From NCBI GenBank assembly GCA_960531495.1, contig OY482853.1, forward strand, positions 5,279,522 through 5,343,521: a stretch of DNA of 64,000 bases. Reading direction: 5' to 3'. Below the pieces are notes generated by a model that was not told the origin of the DNA, made no database searches, and worked only from the letters and a program-made list of their open reading frames with translations. Below are positions 46,455 through 59,946 of the stretch, piece by piece; positions within the stretch are counted from its first letter, which is position 1; every line of letters starts with the position of its first letter. The stretch comes from Zeus faber (taxonomy: Eukaryota; Chordata; Actinopteri; Zeiformes; Zeidae). Both the position numbers and the translations under genes were made by a program.

Positions 46455-49400
46455 AAAAGAAGTAACAAAGGCATCGGGTTATCTCGAAGATGACTACGCT
46501 TGAGATGGGCCCGTCTGTGGTGCGTTCAAGTCCTGTCCTGCACGCCGCATTGCGTACATGACTGGCAGGACCATGTGGCGTTCAGCTTTTTGCTGAAAGA
46601 TTTTGAGAGATTTGCAGGCGCAGTCTTGGTGGTATAAACCACTCAGACCGTGGTACGTCACACCTCTTTACTCTCCCCCCCCAGCCACAAGCTCAGAATG
46701 ACCAAAGACGACTTGAAGGCTGCACCTGGTCCCTTCCAGGTCTGCAGGCTGCTGTGGGCAGCCCTCTCATGGTTAAGCCGCATTAAGCAAAATTCAGATG
46801 TTATTAGATGCTAGACTCTCTTCACTCTTGTTTACTCACATACAGACTTGTTTGACATTTTGATATGAACAGCTCGTCGCACCGTCTAGTTGTAGTTCAG
46901 GATCTCCAGTCTGAGAGGGGGGGGGTGGGGGGGTGATGATTCTCTGGGCTGTATTTAGTAAATCCGTCACCTGACATTACATCGACTCCTTTGATTCAAA
47001 TTCATTAGAAGAAATATCACTTAATGCAGCTTTAAAGTTGAGGTTACTGATTAAAAAATAAAAAAAGAATAACAAGACACTTTGCATATTTTATAAATGA
47101 CCCCCAGAGGATTAACCGAGTGTTCATGAAAGTCTCGAATCCTCGAGGTGTTCGTTTATAATAAACCATTTTCTTGCTGATAACATTTTTGAAGTCACTG
47201 ACAGACTCGAGACAAAATGAATGCGGCTTTCCCTCCAAGGGCGGAAAACGGACAAAGGCTGTGAGGGGCAGAGGAGCTTCTCCGAGAAGCAGATTGGATT
47301 TCATTTTAAGTCACCCCCCACCCCCCACTGGACGGACTCCAAGGAACACAACCGGGTGGAGTTGAGGGTATACGCTAGTTATTGAACCATTTAAATAATA
47401 TATACACACCAAATACTATCTGTGTTCGGACACTACACAACAAATGACACGGTGTGAAAAACAATCTGCAGCTGTGGGGGGAAAAACAAAAACAAAAAAA
47501 AACTAGTTTGCTGTTTTTAGGGCAGTAACATGTTTCATACCAAGCATATTTCAACCATGAGGATACACACTCACAACGTTGCAAAACATCTCAGTTTACT
47601 CCGCAGAGCAGGCGCCGACATCTAACCTGATCAGCGTAATCACGTTAGCTGCTTCTTCTTCCTCCTCCTTGAAGAGATTTAATTTTGCTAAACATACTAC
47701 TCCAAAGCATTCTTAAAACGCTGACATTTGCCTGGAGACTGCTCTTCACGCTAAACCGGCCGTTCAACGCCAAGTGGCCAATGGGAGCCGGGCTTTCCAT
47801 CACCGCAGCTTTTTGTCACCAACGTATTTTGATTACAAACAGAGGAGCGCTCTGGGAGAGTCGGTGCTCTGCAGTCAGGACAGCATGCAAAATATGATGC
47901 AAATGATAAGGAGGCACAGTGCAGCGGTGGATACTGGGCAGAGCTTCACCAGCAATGCAACTATAACGCTTTATGGGAACACACTGAGAAATGAGTCAGA
48001 GCAATAGTACGACTCTGGGTCATACTATTGCAGTGGTTCATTAATTGCTTTGTTTGAAAAAAATAAAATGAAATTAAACCATCACTGAAAAACAATACGC
48101 AAAGCGAGAAATCAATGTGACGGTGTCACATTACGATGGGAACTGTTTTAGGCGCTTGCATCCCTAGATTTCACCAATTCTGATTCTTCGTTCACCCTTG
48201 GATTTGCCAATTGTGGACCTTGCAGCCCGAGTCTTTTAATGTTGATACCGTGTGCATGTCCTCGTTCTTCTGATTCTTAAACCAGTTACCAACGTGACAT
48301 GCCTGAGCTGCATTGATTTCCTGTTCCATGTTTTATTTTCAGCCTCATATCATTGATCAGTTGGTTAAACAAAGCAGTGAATAAATCATCGCCTGAAAAT
48401 AATAAATACAAAGTGATCTCACTTTTATTGGAACTGGAAATGTCAGTATTTCTATATGTGCTCGGTAGCAGCACAAGCACACGAGAATTGAAACTGTTGC
48501 AGTGGCTTGTCGATTATGGTGAATTACGCAATTTCCAACCACTTCTAGACAGCCACATCCAAAAGCTTTGTGAAATACATTGCTCACAATCTAAACTAAA
48601 GAGTTGGTAAACAAGCCGGGACATTAACGAGTGGAGCGCCGGACCGAGGCCCCGGGTTCAAACAGAACGACACTTCACTAGGACTTTGGAGTCACGCTCT
48701 CCGCCATCTCCGCGGATTGTGCCGGTGGAAACGTTCTCAGTATCACATTATTCTTTCATAGCTCACCTTTGTGGAGCTCCCTGTAACTCACCCCGCTGCT
48801 CTCAGATCACCGAGCCAGATAAGGAGCTCTTTGCCAGCAGCTGACCACGGACGCCTCTCCTTGCACCGGAGCAGACCGTGTGGGCGGGAACAGTCATACT
48901 TATTCATTTTAAATAATATCTGCCAAAAATTAAATAAAAAAAATTTTTAGAAAAGGAGACGAGATGATGACCCTTATTCACAGAGGGGTCACGTCCGCCC
49001 ACACATCCTTGTGGTTTTAACATGGACTTTTAGACAGAAAGGTTGACGACAGAAGTAACTGTGTTTGAAGGGCGCCTAGGTGCACTTGCCAGAAGTGCAG
49101 CTTGAAAAGGTTTTAAATTTATTGTGGAATTTGATCTGGTGGAAAAGCCGCAATTGAATCACATTTACCGTAACAACAAAATGCGCATTTAAACACAAAA
49201 TCCTTTTTTTTTTTTTTTTTAATACTTTGCGGTTATTGATTTCACCTTATTTGCATCGGTCAACTCATTATAGCCCTTTTGTTGACCTTTCAATGAGGCG
49301 AGATACCTACCCATCGAGTCATATCTCCCCCAGGGTTATGAAGAAACTGAGTTAATTCGACTCTGTTGACCAAACTACACCACGTGTCATTATTACCGTT

Positions 49401-50869
49401 GAGCAGTTCTGCTCCAAGCGTGCAGTACCATTTACATGCCAGCCCCACCATCAAGCACCGTGGCATGGTTTATTTAAACACACGTGAATGAGATCTGCTT
49501 ATTTTGGGGCTGCACCAACAGCGGGTATCACATGTCAGTCAGATACCAGGCTAAAAAAGGGTACAATACCTGAAAATATACCACACACTCCAAGAACAAC
49601 ACATGGACTCCAAGAACGATAAAAGAAATGAGATATTAAAACAAAAGGGACTTTGTTTTTACAGATTTTACTTTTTTTTTTTTTTTTTTTTTTAAACACA
49701 TGGAAGCATGGCGCAAAATAGATCACAGGTCAGTCCTTATGTTTAAATGATCTCCAACTATACAATATAGGTATAGCATCGAATATATGGCACAGTATTT
49801 ACACATATATACACTGTCTAGTAAGCGTAATGGATTGGAACATGATACTTAAAGTTTGGTATCTGCAGATAAAAAGTGACATTGGTGCGTCCGTTGCTGC
49901 GTCGCACTGCAAGGTCATCGTGAGGAGAACAGGATGCAATCTACACACAGATCTGCAAGACGTCCAGCGTGTGCTTGAAGCCACACACAGCGGACTGTGG
50001 CCCTCAAAGACAATTCAGATCAAGTTGCAAACTCTGTTGACTGCTAAATTTAGCTGGGATGGATCTGGAGCGTGCACGCGTCTGGCTAGCAGGCTGAGTG
50101 ATGGAGGGGAAAGGCTGTATTCCCATTAAGTATGAACAGATTCAAGCAAATCTTATAAAAGAGCAGATTCAACGGACAGAGCGCAGAACTATTGGCGTCG
50201 ATTGGCCTTCACTTATCAAGATGAGTCAAGTTAGTCCACGACCACAATGTGTGCGCGCGCAGAGAGAGAGAGAGAGAGAGAGAAGCTCTGCTCTGAAAGT
50301 GGCGTCACACCCGTTTTGCAGGACACAATGTAAAGTGCACTTCCTGTGCCATGGCCTCGCTCTAACTGTTTGGTAACAACTAATGAGTGTCCACGCGTTC
50401 GACCTCGGCTGAAGCCATTTAACACCAAGATTTTTAACCTTAGTCAGCCTGGGCGCCTGTTACAGCGTTCACTACTCTAACAAGAAACAGCAGAGTAAAG
50501 ATAAATTAAATACTTATCAATTAAGTAAATTATATCTAATGAATAAATAAGTGGTGTATCACATGTAAGAAGATAATGAGACATGACAGCATACATTAGT
50601 TTCTCCATATATATAAGCAACTTTATATGAATATTAGGTGTTTTTATAATCAGGCTATTTGACCTTTGGTTCACATCAATGTTGGTCACATGCTGTAGAA
50701 AGTTTATGTGAATGGTATTTCCAAATTGGAAACTTACAGCTATCATCTCTCCCATATGATATAAATGCTTGTGAATGTATTTATCAGCTGCATGTGCTGC
50801 ATTCATGTCACATGGGAATTATGGAACAGCCGACTTGCTTGTACTATTTAGTATACCAACGGTGCTTCT
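46455..50869. other. Non-coding
   Basis: No gene recognised. It includes G-rich GGGGGTGGGGGGG (46918-46934), poly(T) tracts near 49205-49220 and 49673-49693, and (GA)n at 50262-50281. Confidence 0.5.
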
Positions 50870-51440
50870 TCACCGCATGGAACCAAGCTGGCCTCAACTC
50901 GACTCTTTTTTGGGACCAGGTACGTCGTTTTCCACTGCAGACAGTACCCGTTGTGACGTCATCTTCAACGCGACACACACAGGAACAATGGAGGCTGTCT
51001 TGATTCTCGATGTGCGGCTGGATAAGCTGTTCTGGTCTTCTTGGCATGCTTTCTTTGAAGACCCCAAGGAGAGTAACTAGCGTATTTTAACCTTTCAAAC
51101 AAAGTGGGTTTTTTTTTGCTTTGTTTTTGTTTTTTTGTTTTTAATCGTAGCTGTATTTATTTTCCTAATTGAATGAAAAGCAACCGTGTGGGGAGACGTT
51201 CTCAGTCGTTTGTATCGTGCAATGATGCCACAGAAGCAGTGACGATTCTCTCTGATCAATCACTAGTCTGCAGTTATTTCACATGATATTTCAGTATTGC
51301 CTCAGGTCGCTTGGAACCTGGACGGAGGCGGTACCAAAATAACTACCAGGTTGCAGGTTCTATCCACATCTTTTGCCCGATGGAAAACCAAGAAGGCGAG
51401 TAGAGTCAAGTCGAGTTGAGCTGGTTCCATGCGGCGGAAA
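50870..51440. mobile_element. hAT-like non-autonomous transposon
   Basis: The left end CACCGCATGGAACCAAGCTG then CCTCAACTCGACT matches the reverse complement of the right end (CCGCATGGAACCAGCTCAAC then TCGACTTGACTC). The inverted repeats of 35-40 bp are about 570 bp apart. Inside are CGTTTTCCACTGCAGACAGT and TGACGTCA. This is a familiar fish repeat type. Confidence 0.6.
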
Positions 51441-53019
51441 AGCGCCACAAGTTAGAATGTGTTAAGTATGTCCCAAACCACAGTATAGTATGTGAAAATG
51501 ACCAGGACATCATTCTACAGACAGTGAAATATCCTAGTATGCAAACACTGCAACATACACTGCTGGAAAGCACAATTACAGCCCTACCTATCAGTCAATT
51601 AGCTGCAAACTATTAAATAAATCTGCAACTATTTTGATAATCAATCCATCGTTTTGTAGGGCTGCCCCCCTGAGAGTCGACGAGGCAGAACCCCGTCAGT
51701 CCACTGAGATTCTTTAGGTCAGGCAGTGTTTTTTGTCCACCCCCCGCCAGTCAGTGTCCATTACAATAACAGGATAAAACAGAAATAAGATTTCAAAATG
51801 CACAGGGGTAAAATTTCAATGAGGTATTATAAATAAGGGGAATTATAAATATATTTTATATGTGTGAATCGTCCTTGTTCGGTCAAGGTTCTCAGTGCGC
51901 CTTGCTCGCCGTTCCTCGTTACTCCAAATAAAACCACTAAAAACAGCAGGGAACGGGGCACGGAGGAACGGGACACGACTCGTAGAGATTATTTTCTGAG
52001 TATAACGCATGGAGACGCGGGGAGTCACGGAGAAAGTGTCCCCGTTACGCACGGTTTCGTTCCAGAAGGAGACGTAAAATAAAGAGTAAAAAGAAACACT
52101 GTTCTGGCGCCCAGTCGCTGGCGCGTGCATCTTCGGTAGCGTCGGCGAGGGGAGACAGGTGCGCAAAATGAGGCCCGATCGCTCCCTCACCGCGCCGCGC
52201 CCCCCGGCCACCGCCTGTCAGGCCTATGTGAAGAGCCGGCCCTGCCACCAGCCTCCACCTTCTTAAACGGGAAATTTTCTGGTTTATTTAATCCTGTTTT
52301 GGGTTTTCTGGTTTATTTAATCCTGTTTTGAGTTGCGGACAAAACGAGACATTTGAGGACGTCGCAGTGGGCTTTGGAAACAGCGATAGACATTATCAGC
52401 ATTTTCTGGACAAAAGACATAAAAACAAAACAATCAATTGATCGAAAAAAAACAAAAATCAACAGATTAATGGAAAATGAAAACAATCGTTAGTTGCAGC
52501 TCTACGCACGATGCACTGTGAGGACAGGACGCCTGTAAGAGTTTGTGTTGGCACTGAGATGGAGAGGTTTACCAGTTACATAATTATGATTATTATTATT
52601 AATCCTAATTGTTCTTAATCATCAGATTTCTATGGGTAGGAACTTATTGCATTCCTCTTAAATACATCAAACAGCAGAAGTGATGAGCAAGGTCAATGAT
52701 CTGTCAGTTATTTAAATGACTACTAAACATGGAATGAAATAAGGGATGTGCATCATATCTAGTCCAGATACACTTGTTTGTAGTAATTAATGGTTAGCCT
52801 AGGTATTTATAGCTCACTTCTTTGCATGTTATTTGTTTGGCCCTGAATAAAGAACTATTTTGCGATGCCTGCAGGCGGTTACAGCCTTGGAGTGGGAGTA
52901 AGTCTGTTAGTATGATGACATTTACGACTAGAAAGTCAACGCTCAACTCGCTATTTCCAAGTGGGACGCTCGTATTTCCCACCTCCCCCGTGTGACTCGA
53001 ACGCAGCATTAGTTAGCCG
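51441..53019. other. Non-coding with hAT-like fragments
   Basis: Contains AACTATTTTGATAATCAATC near 51625-51650, and a better copy at 52384-52511 described separately. A direct duplication of TTTCTGGTTTATTTAATCCT occurs at 52275 and 52305. Otherwise nothing is seen. Confidence 0.5.
52384..52511 (-). mobile_element. hAT-type MITE end
   Basis: On the minus strand it reads GAGCTGCAACTAACGATTGT, then TTAATCTGTTGATT, a run around TCGATCAATTGATT, and TTTTGTCCAGAAAATGCTG. This order is the common teleost repeat beginning GGGCTGCAACTAACGATTAT. Confidence 0.65.
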
Positions 53020-53850
53020 CTTTAGCCCGAACCGGAGCAGCTCCAGAGGAGCGGCAGCTAGCGGCGCCCTGCCCGGTCCGGGAGGCGGCAAACACGTCCA
53101 TAAGCACCGACCCAACCCGCTCAAACGTTCAAACACGAGACTCCTTTGGGGCCACGCCGCCCCTGGGCGCGGGCGTGCGACCCCCGAATGCCCCCTGCCC
53201 GTGACGGGAGGCTGCGCTGCGCCAGCTCGGTGTGGCTAGCCTAGCATGCTATGGCTAGCCCGCCGCCAGGCTGACTGGTGAAACACACCAAGCACGAACA
53301 TGGCTGAAACACAGAAACGGCTCTTTAATTACCCCGCCTCGGTGGTCACACGGCTTAGGATCGGTGCGTCGTCCGCTCCGCTTCCATCCGAGCGAGGCCG
53401 AGGTGGGGGGCTGACGGCCGGCCGACGTTTCCCCGGGAGCACCCGCCGCCGCCGCCGCTGGCTCGATGTGCCGCACCGCTGCGCCACACGCTCCGCCGGG
53501 TGAGACCGGGAGACCCGGTAGAAGGGACCGAGCTGCCGCGGCTCGGAGCAGGCGGTGGAAGAGGGGTGGCGGGCGGGCTGGTCGGCCGGTCGGTGGGTGG
53601 GTGGAGGGAGGGAGGGTTGGATGGATGGATGGATGGATGGATGGATACACGACCCCCCTCCTCTCCGTCCTCCTCTCTCTGGGCTGAAGTTCGGGCCGGG
53701 GGAGACGGAGGACTCTTTCCCCCCAGACGGTGGAGCTGAGACTGGGGCAGGACGCTGCGGCTCGGAGCCCCTGGAGCGGCGGGCTGACCTGGGATCAGAG
53801 CTGCTGCTGCCGCCGCCGCTGCTGCTCTGACACTGTGGAAGTTGCTGTTA
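53020..53850 (-). promoter_or_regulatory. CpG-rich block, candidate upstream promoter
   Basis: About 800 bp of high-GC, CpG-rich sequence in an otherwise AT-rich region, with CCG/CTG triplet patches (53801-53826) and an (ATGG)n tract at 53618-53647. It is the only CpG-island-like stretch right of bcl9l, so it may be the distal bcl9l promoter and first exon. No splice donor of high quality links it to the gene. The many overlapping open frames are due to GC richness. Confidence 0.4.
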
Positions 53851-54008
53851 TGACGCTGTCTTATCACTGACATCCTGGATCCACGACGCGCTGCTGCATA
53901 AACCTTCATTATATTAGAGAAAATTGAAATTTTAACTTGGAATTGTTGAGGGAGGTATAGGTTATCAATCAAACCAATCATTAATATATATATGTCTATA
54001 TATATATG

Positions 54009-54040
<32 letters not shown>

Positions 54041-54043
54041 CAC

Positions 54044-54083
<40 letters not shown>

Positions 54084-55728
54084 ATATATACTGTATATGT
54101 TATATACGTTGTAGATAATATTACATCTAAGCCTAATTATAATATTGTATATATAGGGGTATGGGGGACCTTGTGCAATATACGTATGTATGATTGTATT
54201 ATATATTATAACTCAAATAATGTTCTAAAAGAGGGATATTAAAAAAATATATGGAACACATGTAAAACATATCGAAAAAACATCTACCATTAAAATATTT
54301 TCAAATAAACGAAAATATCTCCTTTGTGTATCTTGTTGCAACCCCTTCCCCTCCTCAAACACGACAGTTTTCAACCAGCGTGTGTGCGTGTGTGCATGTG
54401 CGTGTGTGCGTGTGCGTGTGGAGACCCTGTAAAACAACAAACTACAAAATAAAAGTTGATTTAATTTGCACCGTCGACCCTGTCCCTGGTTTCTCAGAGG
54501 AGGGCGCCCTCTAGCGGCGCGGGTAACAAGTAGGGACGCTGCCCTCAGGTGAACTGTCTCAAGTGAGAACCTTTGCAAAAGGAGGCGCTACGTCAGGATG
54601 GAGATGATTATTATTATTATTTATTTTTTTTCGTCTCGGCAGAGCAGATATAAACAGAGCGGCCAACAACCGGAGTGTTCAAAAGCTGTTAAAATACAAT
54701 GTTCACCTCACTGTTAATAGAGCCATCACTCTTCTGAGTAGACTCTGATCATCGCCTTCCTCTGATTCCCATTGTCTGCACTAAGTCAAATCCCCGTCCT
54801 GTCAAATAAATCTGATCCTAATTCGTATTTTGATGCTCTATACACTTCCCTCTTTCGGATAAAGTCATTTTATCAAACCATTTTACCGACAGCGGGGGAT
54901 AATCCATCATGAGTTGCCAACGCACCCAAAGAGCACCGCTTGGATTTTGTGTCATTTCAATTGCTCGATTTGGTTTAATTGTGCAATCAGACATGTTTAG
55001 AGGGATTCCGCCGAAATGAGTGGGTCGTGGCCCCGGAAACCGCTGGGCCCACGGGCCGCCAGACTGTGCAAGGATCCCGGGGCCGGGCCACGGCACGCCC
55101 TCCCTCACCGATCAAACATTTGGATTTCAAGCTTAAGGTGTGAATGTTGCTGATGGAGACACTGGTTTTCAGATTCTAATGTAAATTTTGTCCTCGTTTC
55201 ATTCATTCAAGTATCTGAACTAGACTGGACAATCCCTGTAACTCGACTTATCAACACCGCCGCTAAATTTTCTAAATTATTTATATTTTTTTTCAATTTT
55301 GATTTTGATTCAGCATTTGCATTTTTGTTTTGTTTCAAATGAACTCATTCATTAAGTGCACATTCTTTGTATCAAAATGGTATCTCACTGACTCATAATG
55401 CCGAGCAATAATTTGTTTGTATGTCTCTGTGTTTGTCTTATTTTGGAGCGAGTGCTACTGTGAGTGTACAATATATGTGAAAATCGAGACAAAAATTTGA
55501 ACATACCAATCAACACAAACTAATAGAACCCATTGATCCGATGTGGGCGCAGTTTGATCTCCTCGCTGATGTAACAACGGCAAAGTTTCCCACCCAGAGT
55601 TTCAGCATAGCCGCAGTCTTTCTGCTGTTGTTCCAGCCCGAGCCTCATCCAGACGCCCCATTAAAAGAATTCTGGGGGGCGTCGCTGCCAAAGACACCCC
55701 CCCCCCCCCCCCCCCGCCCCCCCCAAAT

Positions 55729-55778
<50 letters not shown>

Positions 55779-57897
55779 TCACCCAAACGCAGAGTGGTCT
55801 CCCTGCCAATAGTGCCGGCTTCCCTGGCCCCGGTGGAATGCGATGCGCGTACTAGGCATGCCATTCCAGAGTTTGAGAGGAGATATTTATTTTCTCCTCC
55901 TATTATGCTCCCCGCCGGTGTGTGCCAGGCGGAGGAAGGGGCTCAATTAGCGACCAAACCCCCGGACTGGGGGGAGCAAAGACAATGAAACACTGGTGGA
56001 AGGTCAAGAGAGCAGAGGAAAAAACAGAATGGCACAAAGGGAGAGAGGGAGAGAGGGAGAGAGGGAGAGGATGAGAGCATGAAAACTATGTTGTCATGGA
56101 AACTGGCATGGATCTGAGGAGCCAAACAAGAATGTAAATTGGTTTACCCTTAAGGGAGCGAGACTGAAGGGACCGAAAGGGAGGAATCAACAGGGAAATC
56201 CACCCAGGGAAGGGACTTCTGTGAGAAATACATAGAAATGAAGGTTAATGACAATCAGCTGATGATGACGATGATGATGATGACGATGATGATGGATATA
56301 ATACACGTTGGAGCTCAGAGTCCTCGCTGTCAGCGTCTGGAGGCTCCGAGATGGAGCTCACTGCAAAACACGAGAAAGAGGAGTACAGTTAGACTGGGGT
56401 GGATTAGGTTTAATGGATTGTGAGGCTCAGGGGTGGATGAAGGGAGGGGAAATACTAATGTTTCATAATCATCCGCCGGTGAATTAGTGAATTAGTGAAT
56501 TAGTGATTGAGTACTGTATACGGACATCTCTATAGTAACCGGGCTCCTCGGCGGGTGAAGTAGAGCCCGAGCCTCACTTAAACTACGCTTCGCGCTTTTA
56601 ATTCACCCTGACGTCCCGTCACAGCAAGAAGTTCAACGGAGGGGAGAGAGATGCAACTTGGAATTAGAAAGATGCAAATATTCTTTAAGAGGCTCGACCT
56701 CCAAGTTTTTACAAAAGCCACTAAATTTCTTATGTTTACACTCTTGCCCATAACTCTCTGGACCCCTCAGTCTTAACGTACTGTATGTTGAATGTTGTAT
56801 GTATGAAGTAAGCACCTTAACAGTCTTTTATACTTTGGCATCCTCCCTATTTGATATTGTCTTATTATTTGAATGTATGAACTTGTTTTTCCCCCATTAA
56901 GTATTGTAAGGGGTCCAGCCTCTTACTGTTATTGTTAGGGAAATTTTTCTTGGAATTTTGAAGCCTAAAACTATGTGGAACACCGTCGGCATAACACACA
57001 AACGCGATTCTTTGAACTTTCGGTTTACGTGTAGATATTTATGTACTTTCTTACCTGGTAGATGCCAGTAGATCTGTTCGATTGATATTTTAAATCCGTG
57101 ATCCACATTAATTTGTTGGATTCATGGAAAAAATAATTGCAATGTCGTCAGCGCATCCCTGGAAAACACTTTAATGTTCGACTCAGTGATACGTTCAAAA
57201 TCCAAGGTGGCATCGGAAAAATAGAAGATGTGCAATGGTAACTACTCACATAAATATCACAATGTTTTATCGTGTTTCATGGAAACAGAACTTACTGAAA
57301 ATGTAATCGAACTAAAAAACTGAACTCAACTTTACAAAAGAAATACGTAAATTACACTCTATCGTAAATCTACGTAAATACGTCTTAATTGACGTATACA
57401 ACACACACCATCTACCGTCACAGAAACTCCGGCTGTACTTCAATGAGAAAAGGTAAGTTATAACAATGACAAGATATAGTTTAAAATAAAAAATAAAAAG
57501 CTTTATTTGGTAATAAACATTGTCCTGTAACTACACTGAACAAACTATAATTAAAAGGCAGAAAGTGTTTGTGATCTTGACTAAATATTCCATAATAATT
57601 CTAATTGCAAATGAATGTTAAAAATACATTGACAAGTAATCTATTAAACTGAATTTTACAATCGTACATTACTAACATAAAAAGTACAATAAAGTAAAAA
57701 AATGTATTTATATATATAAATGAATTTTTTTTTTGTTATTATCTGAAAAGTAATTACAGAAGTTATTTTTGTTATTCTTACAGGTGACGAAAAATAACCG
57801 AAAAACTATGACAATAAAGAAGCCGTTGTCCAAAAATCCAGTCTTCATGGTCCGTCACAAAATTTTAAGTTAATTTTAAGTACAGAAGAAAGATCTG
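53851..57897. other. Non-coding, repeat-bearing
   Basis: No gene recognised. It includes (TA)n at about 53982-54031, (GT)n at 54047-54082, an interrupted poly(C) tract plus (CA)n at 55696-55778, (GAGAGGGA)n at about 56040-56070 and (GATGAC/GATGAT)n at about 56261-56294. Confidence 0.55.
55696..55778 (+). repeat. Poly(C) tract followed by (CA)n
   Basis: About 19 C, one G, 8 C, a short linker and about 22 CA units in succession. Confidence 0.9.
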
Positions 57898-58483
57898 ATG
57901 GAAAAACATATTAATGGAAAGACTTTCAATGTAAATGTTGATTCCCCATATGTCTCGGCATTGAGAGGCTCATTTCACCAGGATGATTTATCATTTGGAG
58001 ACTCCAGAAATAAACAGAAATGTGCCTCTGTGAGTTTAACAGCAGTTCTTAAAAACAAGATCCCGATTTTTTGCACATGGATACAAAATGACCCTGATGA
58101 TGTTTTGATTAAAGGAAATAATCTTTATCAGGATATGAAAAAGTCTGGTGGAATAAATGATATGATGATATGAATAATGATATGATGTTCCAGGAAGAGA
58201 TTATATTGCATTAACAGAATTGCCAACAAGACAAATCATGCTTAATACAACATTGCAAGTAACGTATGCAGATCCGTTTACTGGCTGCATTGGTTTAGAT
58301 CAATATGACTCTGTGTTGTGTAATATCGCCATGCCAATTGATAGAGTACTTATGAAATCACTGTCAAATAATGCTGATGCATGTTTATTTACTATCTCTG
58401 GTAATACATGTGCAATTATCAGAAAGGGGTCATGGTGTACATGGTGTTGTTGTATTGTATCCCACAAACTAGTGATTATTTGA
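57898..58483 (+). pseudogene. Broken peptidase-like ORF from a mobile element
   Basis: Two adjacent open pieces (57898-58173 and 58220-58483) read as one domain of about 190 aa split by a frameshift in a short ATGATATGATG repeat (58157-58187). The first has ALRGSFHQDDLSFGDSRNKQ then KCASVSLTAVL, and later GNNLYQDM. The second has TELPTRQIM, YADPFTGCIG, ACLFTISGNTCAI. GSFHQ, a cysteine after KQ, and the late ACLFTISGN block resemble the papain-fold (OTU/C76-like) peptidase domain that I recall from large fish transposon polyproteins (Helitron type). This is from memory and not certain. No start, RBS-like or splice context supports a live gene. AT-rich flanks differ from the neighbouring GC-richer genes. 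Confidence 0.5.
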
Positions 58484-58999
58484 CATTATTTCACTTGTGA
58501 TCTTCATAAATACTCTGATATTTGTTTATTTATTTTGTCCAGCTGTTTTGGACAAATGTTACATGAAACAATTATCTGACTTGTTTTGTCATTTGTTGAC
58601 CTAATTTACTAATTCATATTTTTTGTACTTACAAACAATATCAAAAATATAAACTCAGCAATTTGGAACAATTATTAAAAACGGACCTTTCTCATAAAAA
58701 TCATAAATTAAAATGAATGTTTGACGTCTTGTTCAACTGGAACTGTCTCGTACGTAATGCCATAAACGCTAGATTCATGAAATGACATGGACGTAACTAA
58801 ATTATGTTTACATGTCCAGGTCAGTCTGAAGGTCAGTTACAAAATTAAAAAATGTTTTCCATCTACACAACGTAACTCCACGATGTTTGATGTTTAAACA
58901 TTAAGTAAATTGTGATGCATTGCACAAAATGATCAAGAAAACTGTAATACTTACCTAAAACAAATACGCTGAACCCCCTTGTATTGCTGCCTGCAGCGA

Positions 59000-59049
<50 letters not shown>

Positions 59050-59886
59050 ACATTATCTTCTATTTGTGTTGTGTTTTGGTTTTTATTCTTTCTAATATTA
59101 GACAATATATATACTGTATAACTTTGGGTCAAACATTGGGGGGTTGAGGTCTCTACACTTTTAGGGGGGGTCTGGGTGCATTCAATGGTCAGATTTTGGG
59201 TTTTAAAATTTTTCGTCTTACTTGGAAATTGCTATTAAAATTATTGTTTATTTTTCTGAATTTTAATGTTAAAAGGCCTAAACGCTCGGACCGCTCCACA
59301 TCCCAACGAGCAGAAGCGTTGAATCGTTCACTTCAAAATAAAATCCCCAAATTTGTAAGACATCGTTGTGCTGCTGAGTTTGAAAACGTTTTTTTTCTTG
59401 CTGATGAGAGTTTAATCAAGAAAAATAGCGACATCATCATGTTTGATCACAGTAAATTATTTTTCATTCATGAGTTGATTATGTGGGGATTATTTGATAA
59501 TGTCCCAGAATTTTCGCCCTTGGTAGGGAATGTAACAGGGCAGAATAAAGCATTTAAAAGTATAATAATATACAGTATGCAAGGACATACACATAAAAGA
59601 AGTGGCCACAAAGAACTTCATTTAAATCATGAGGATCCAAGGCCAAACAGTGCTTTGTCTTCATTACATTCCAAAAAGGAAAGGTTTCCATCCCTCCCTC
59701 CAGCGGTGACACGGTGCCACAGGTTTGGCTCCTCCAGCCCCACTGCTGGAATCCTGTGGTTACATTCAATTTCAGACTTGACTAGAGATAATATGTATGT
59801 TGCCAAGCAACTAATATGGTTTCCGTGGTGACAACAATACCCCTGACATCAGGTGTAGTGGAGTCAGCTCCATTCATCTCCACTGT
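58484..59886. other. Non-coding, possible further relic
   Basis: Contains (ATT)n at 58998-59046. A 211-codon plus-strand frame at 59196-59831 (KRPKRSDRSTSQRAEALNRS, then LADESLIKKN) shows no domain I recognise. It could be part of the same decayed element or chance. Confidence 0.4.
58998..59046. repeat. (ATT)n microsatellite
   Basis: About 16 ATT triplets. Confidence 0.9.
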
Positions 59887-59891
59887 GTGTG

Positions 59892-59923
<32 letters not shown>

Positions 59924-59946
59924 TGTGTGTGTGTGTGTGTGTGTGT
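59887..59946. repeat. (GTGC)n/(GT)n microsatellite
   Basis: About seven GTGC units followed by about 12 GT units. Confidence 0.9.

Noticed and set aside
53300..53981. Several frames of 70-208 codons in the CpG-rich block
   Set aside because: High GC lowers stop frequency in all frames; sequences are alanine-, arginine- and proline-rich with a translated ATGG repeat.
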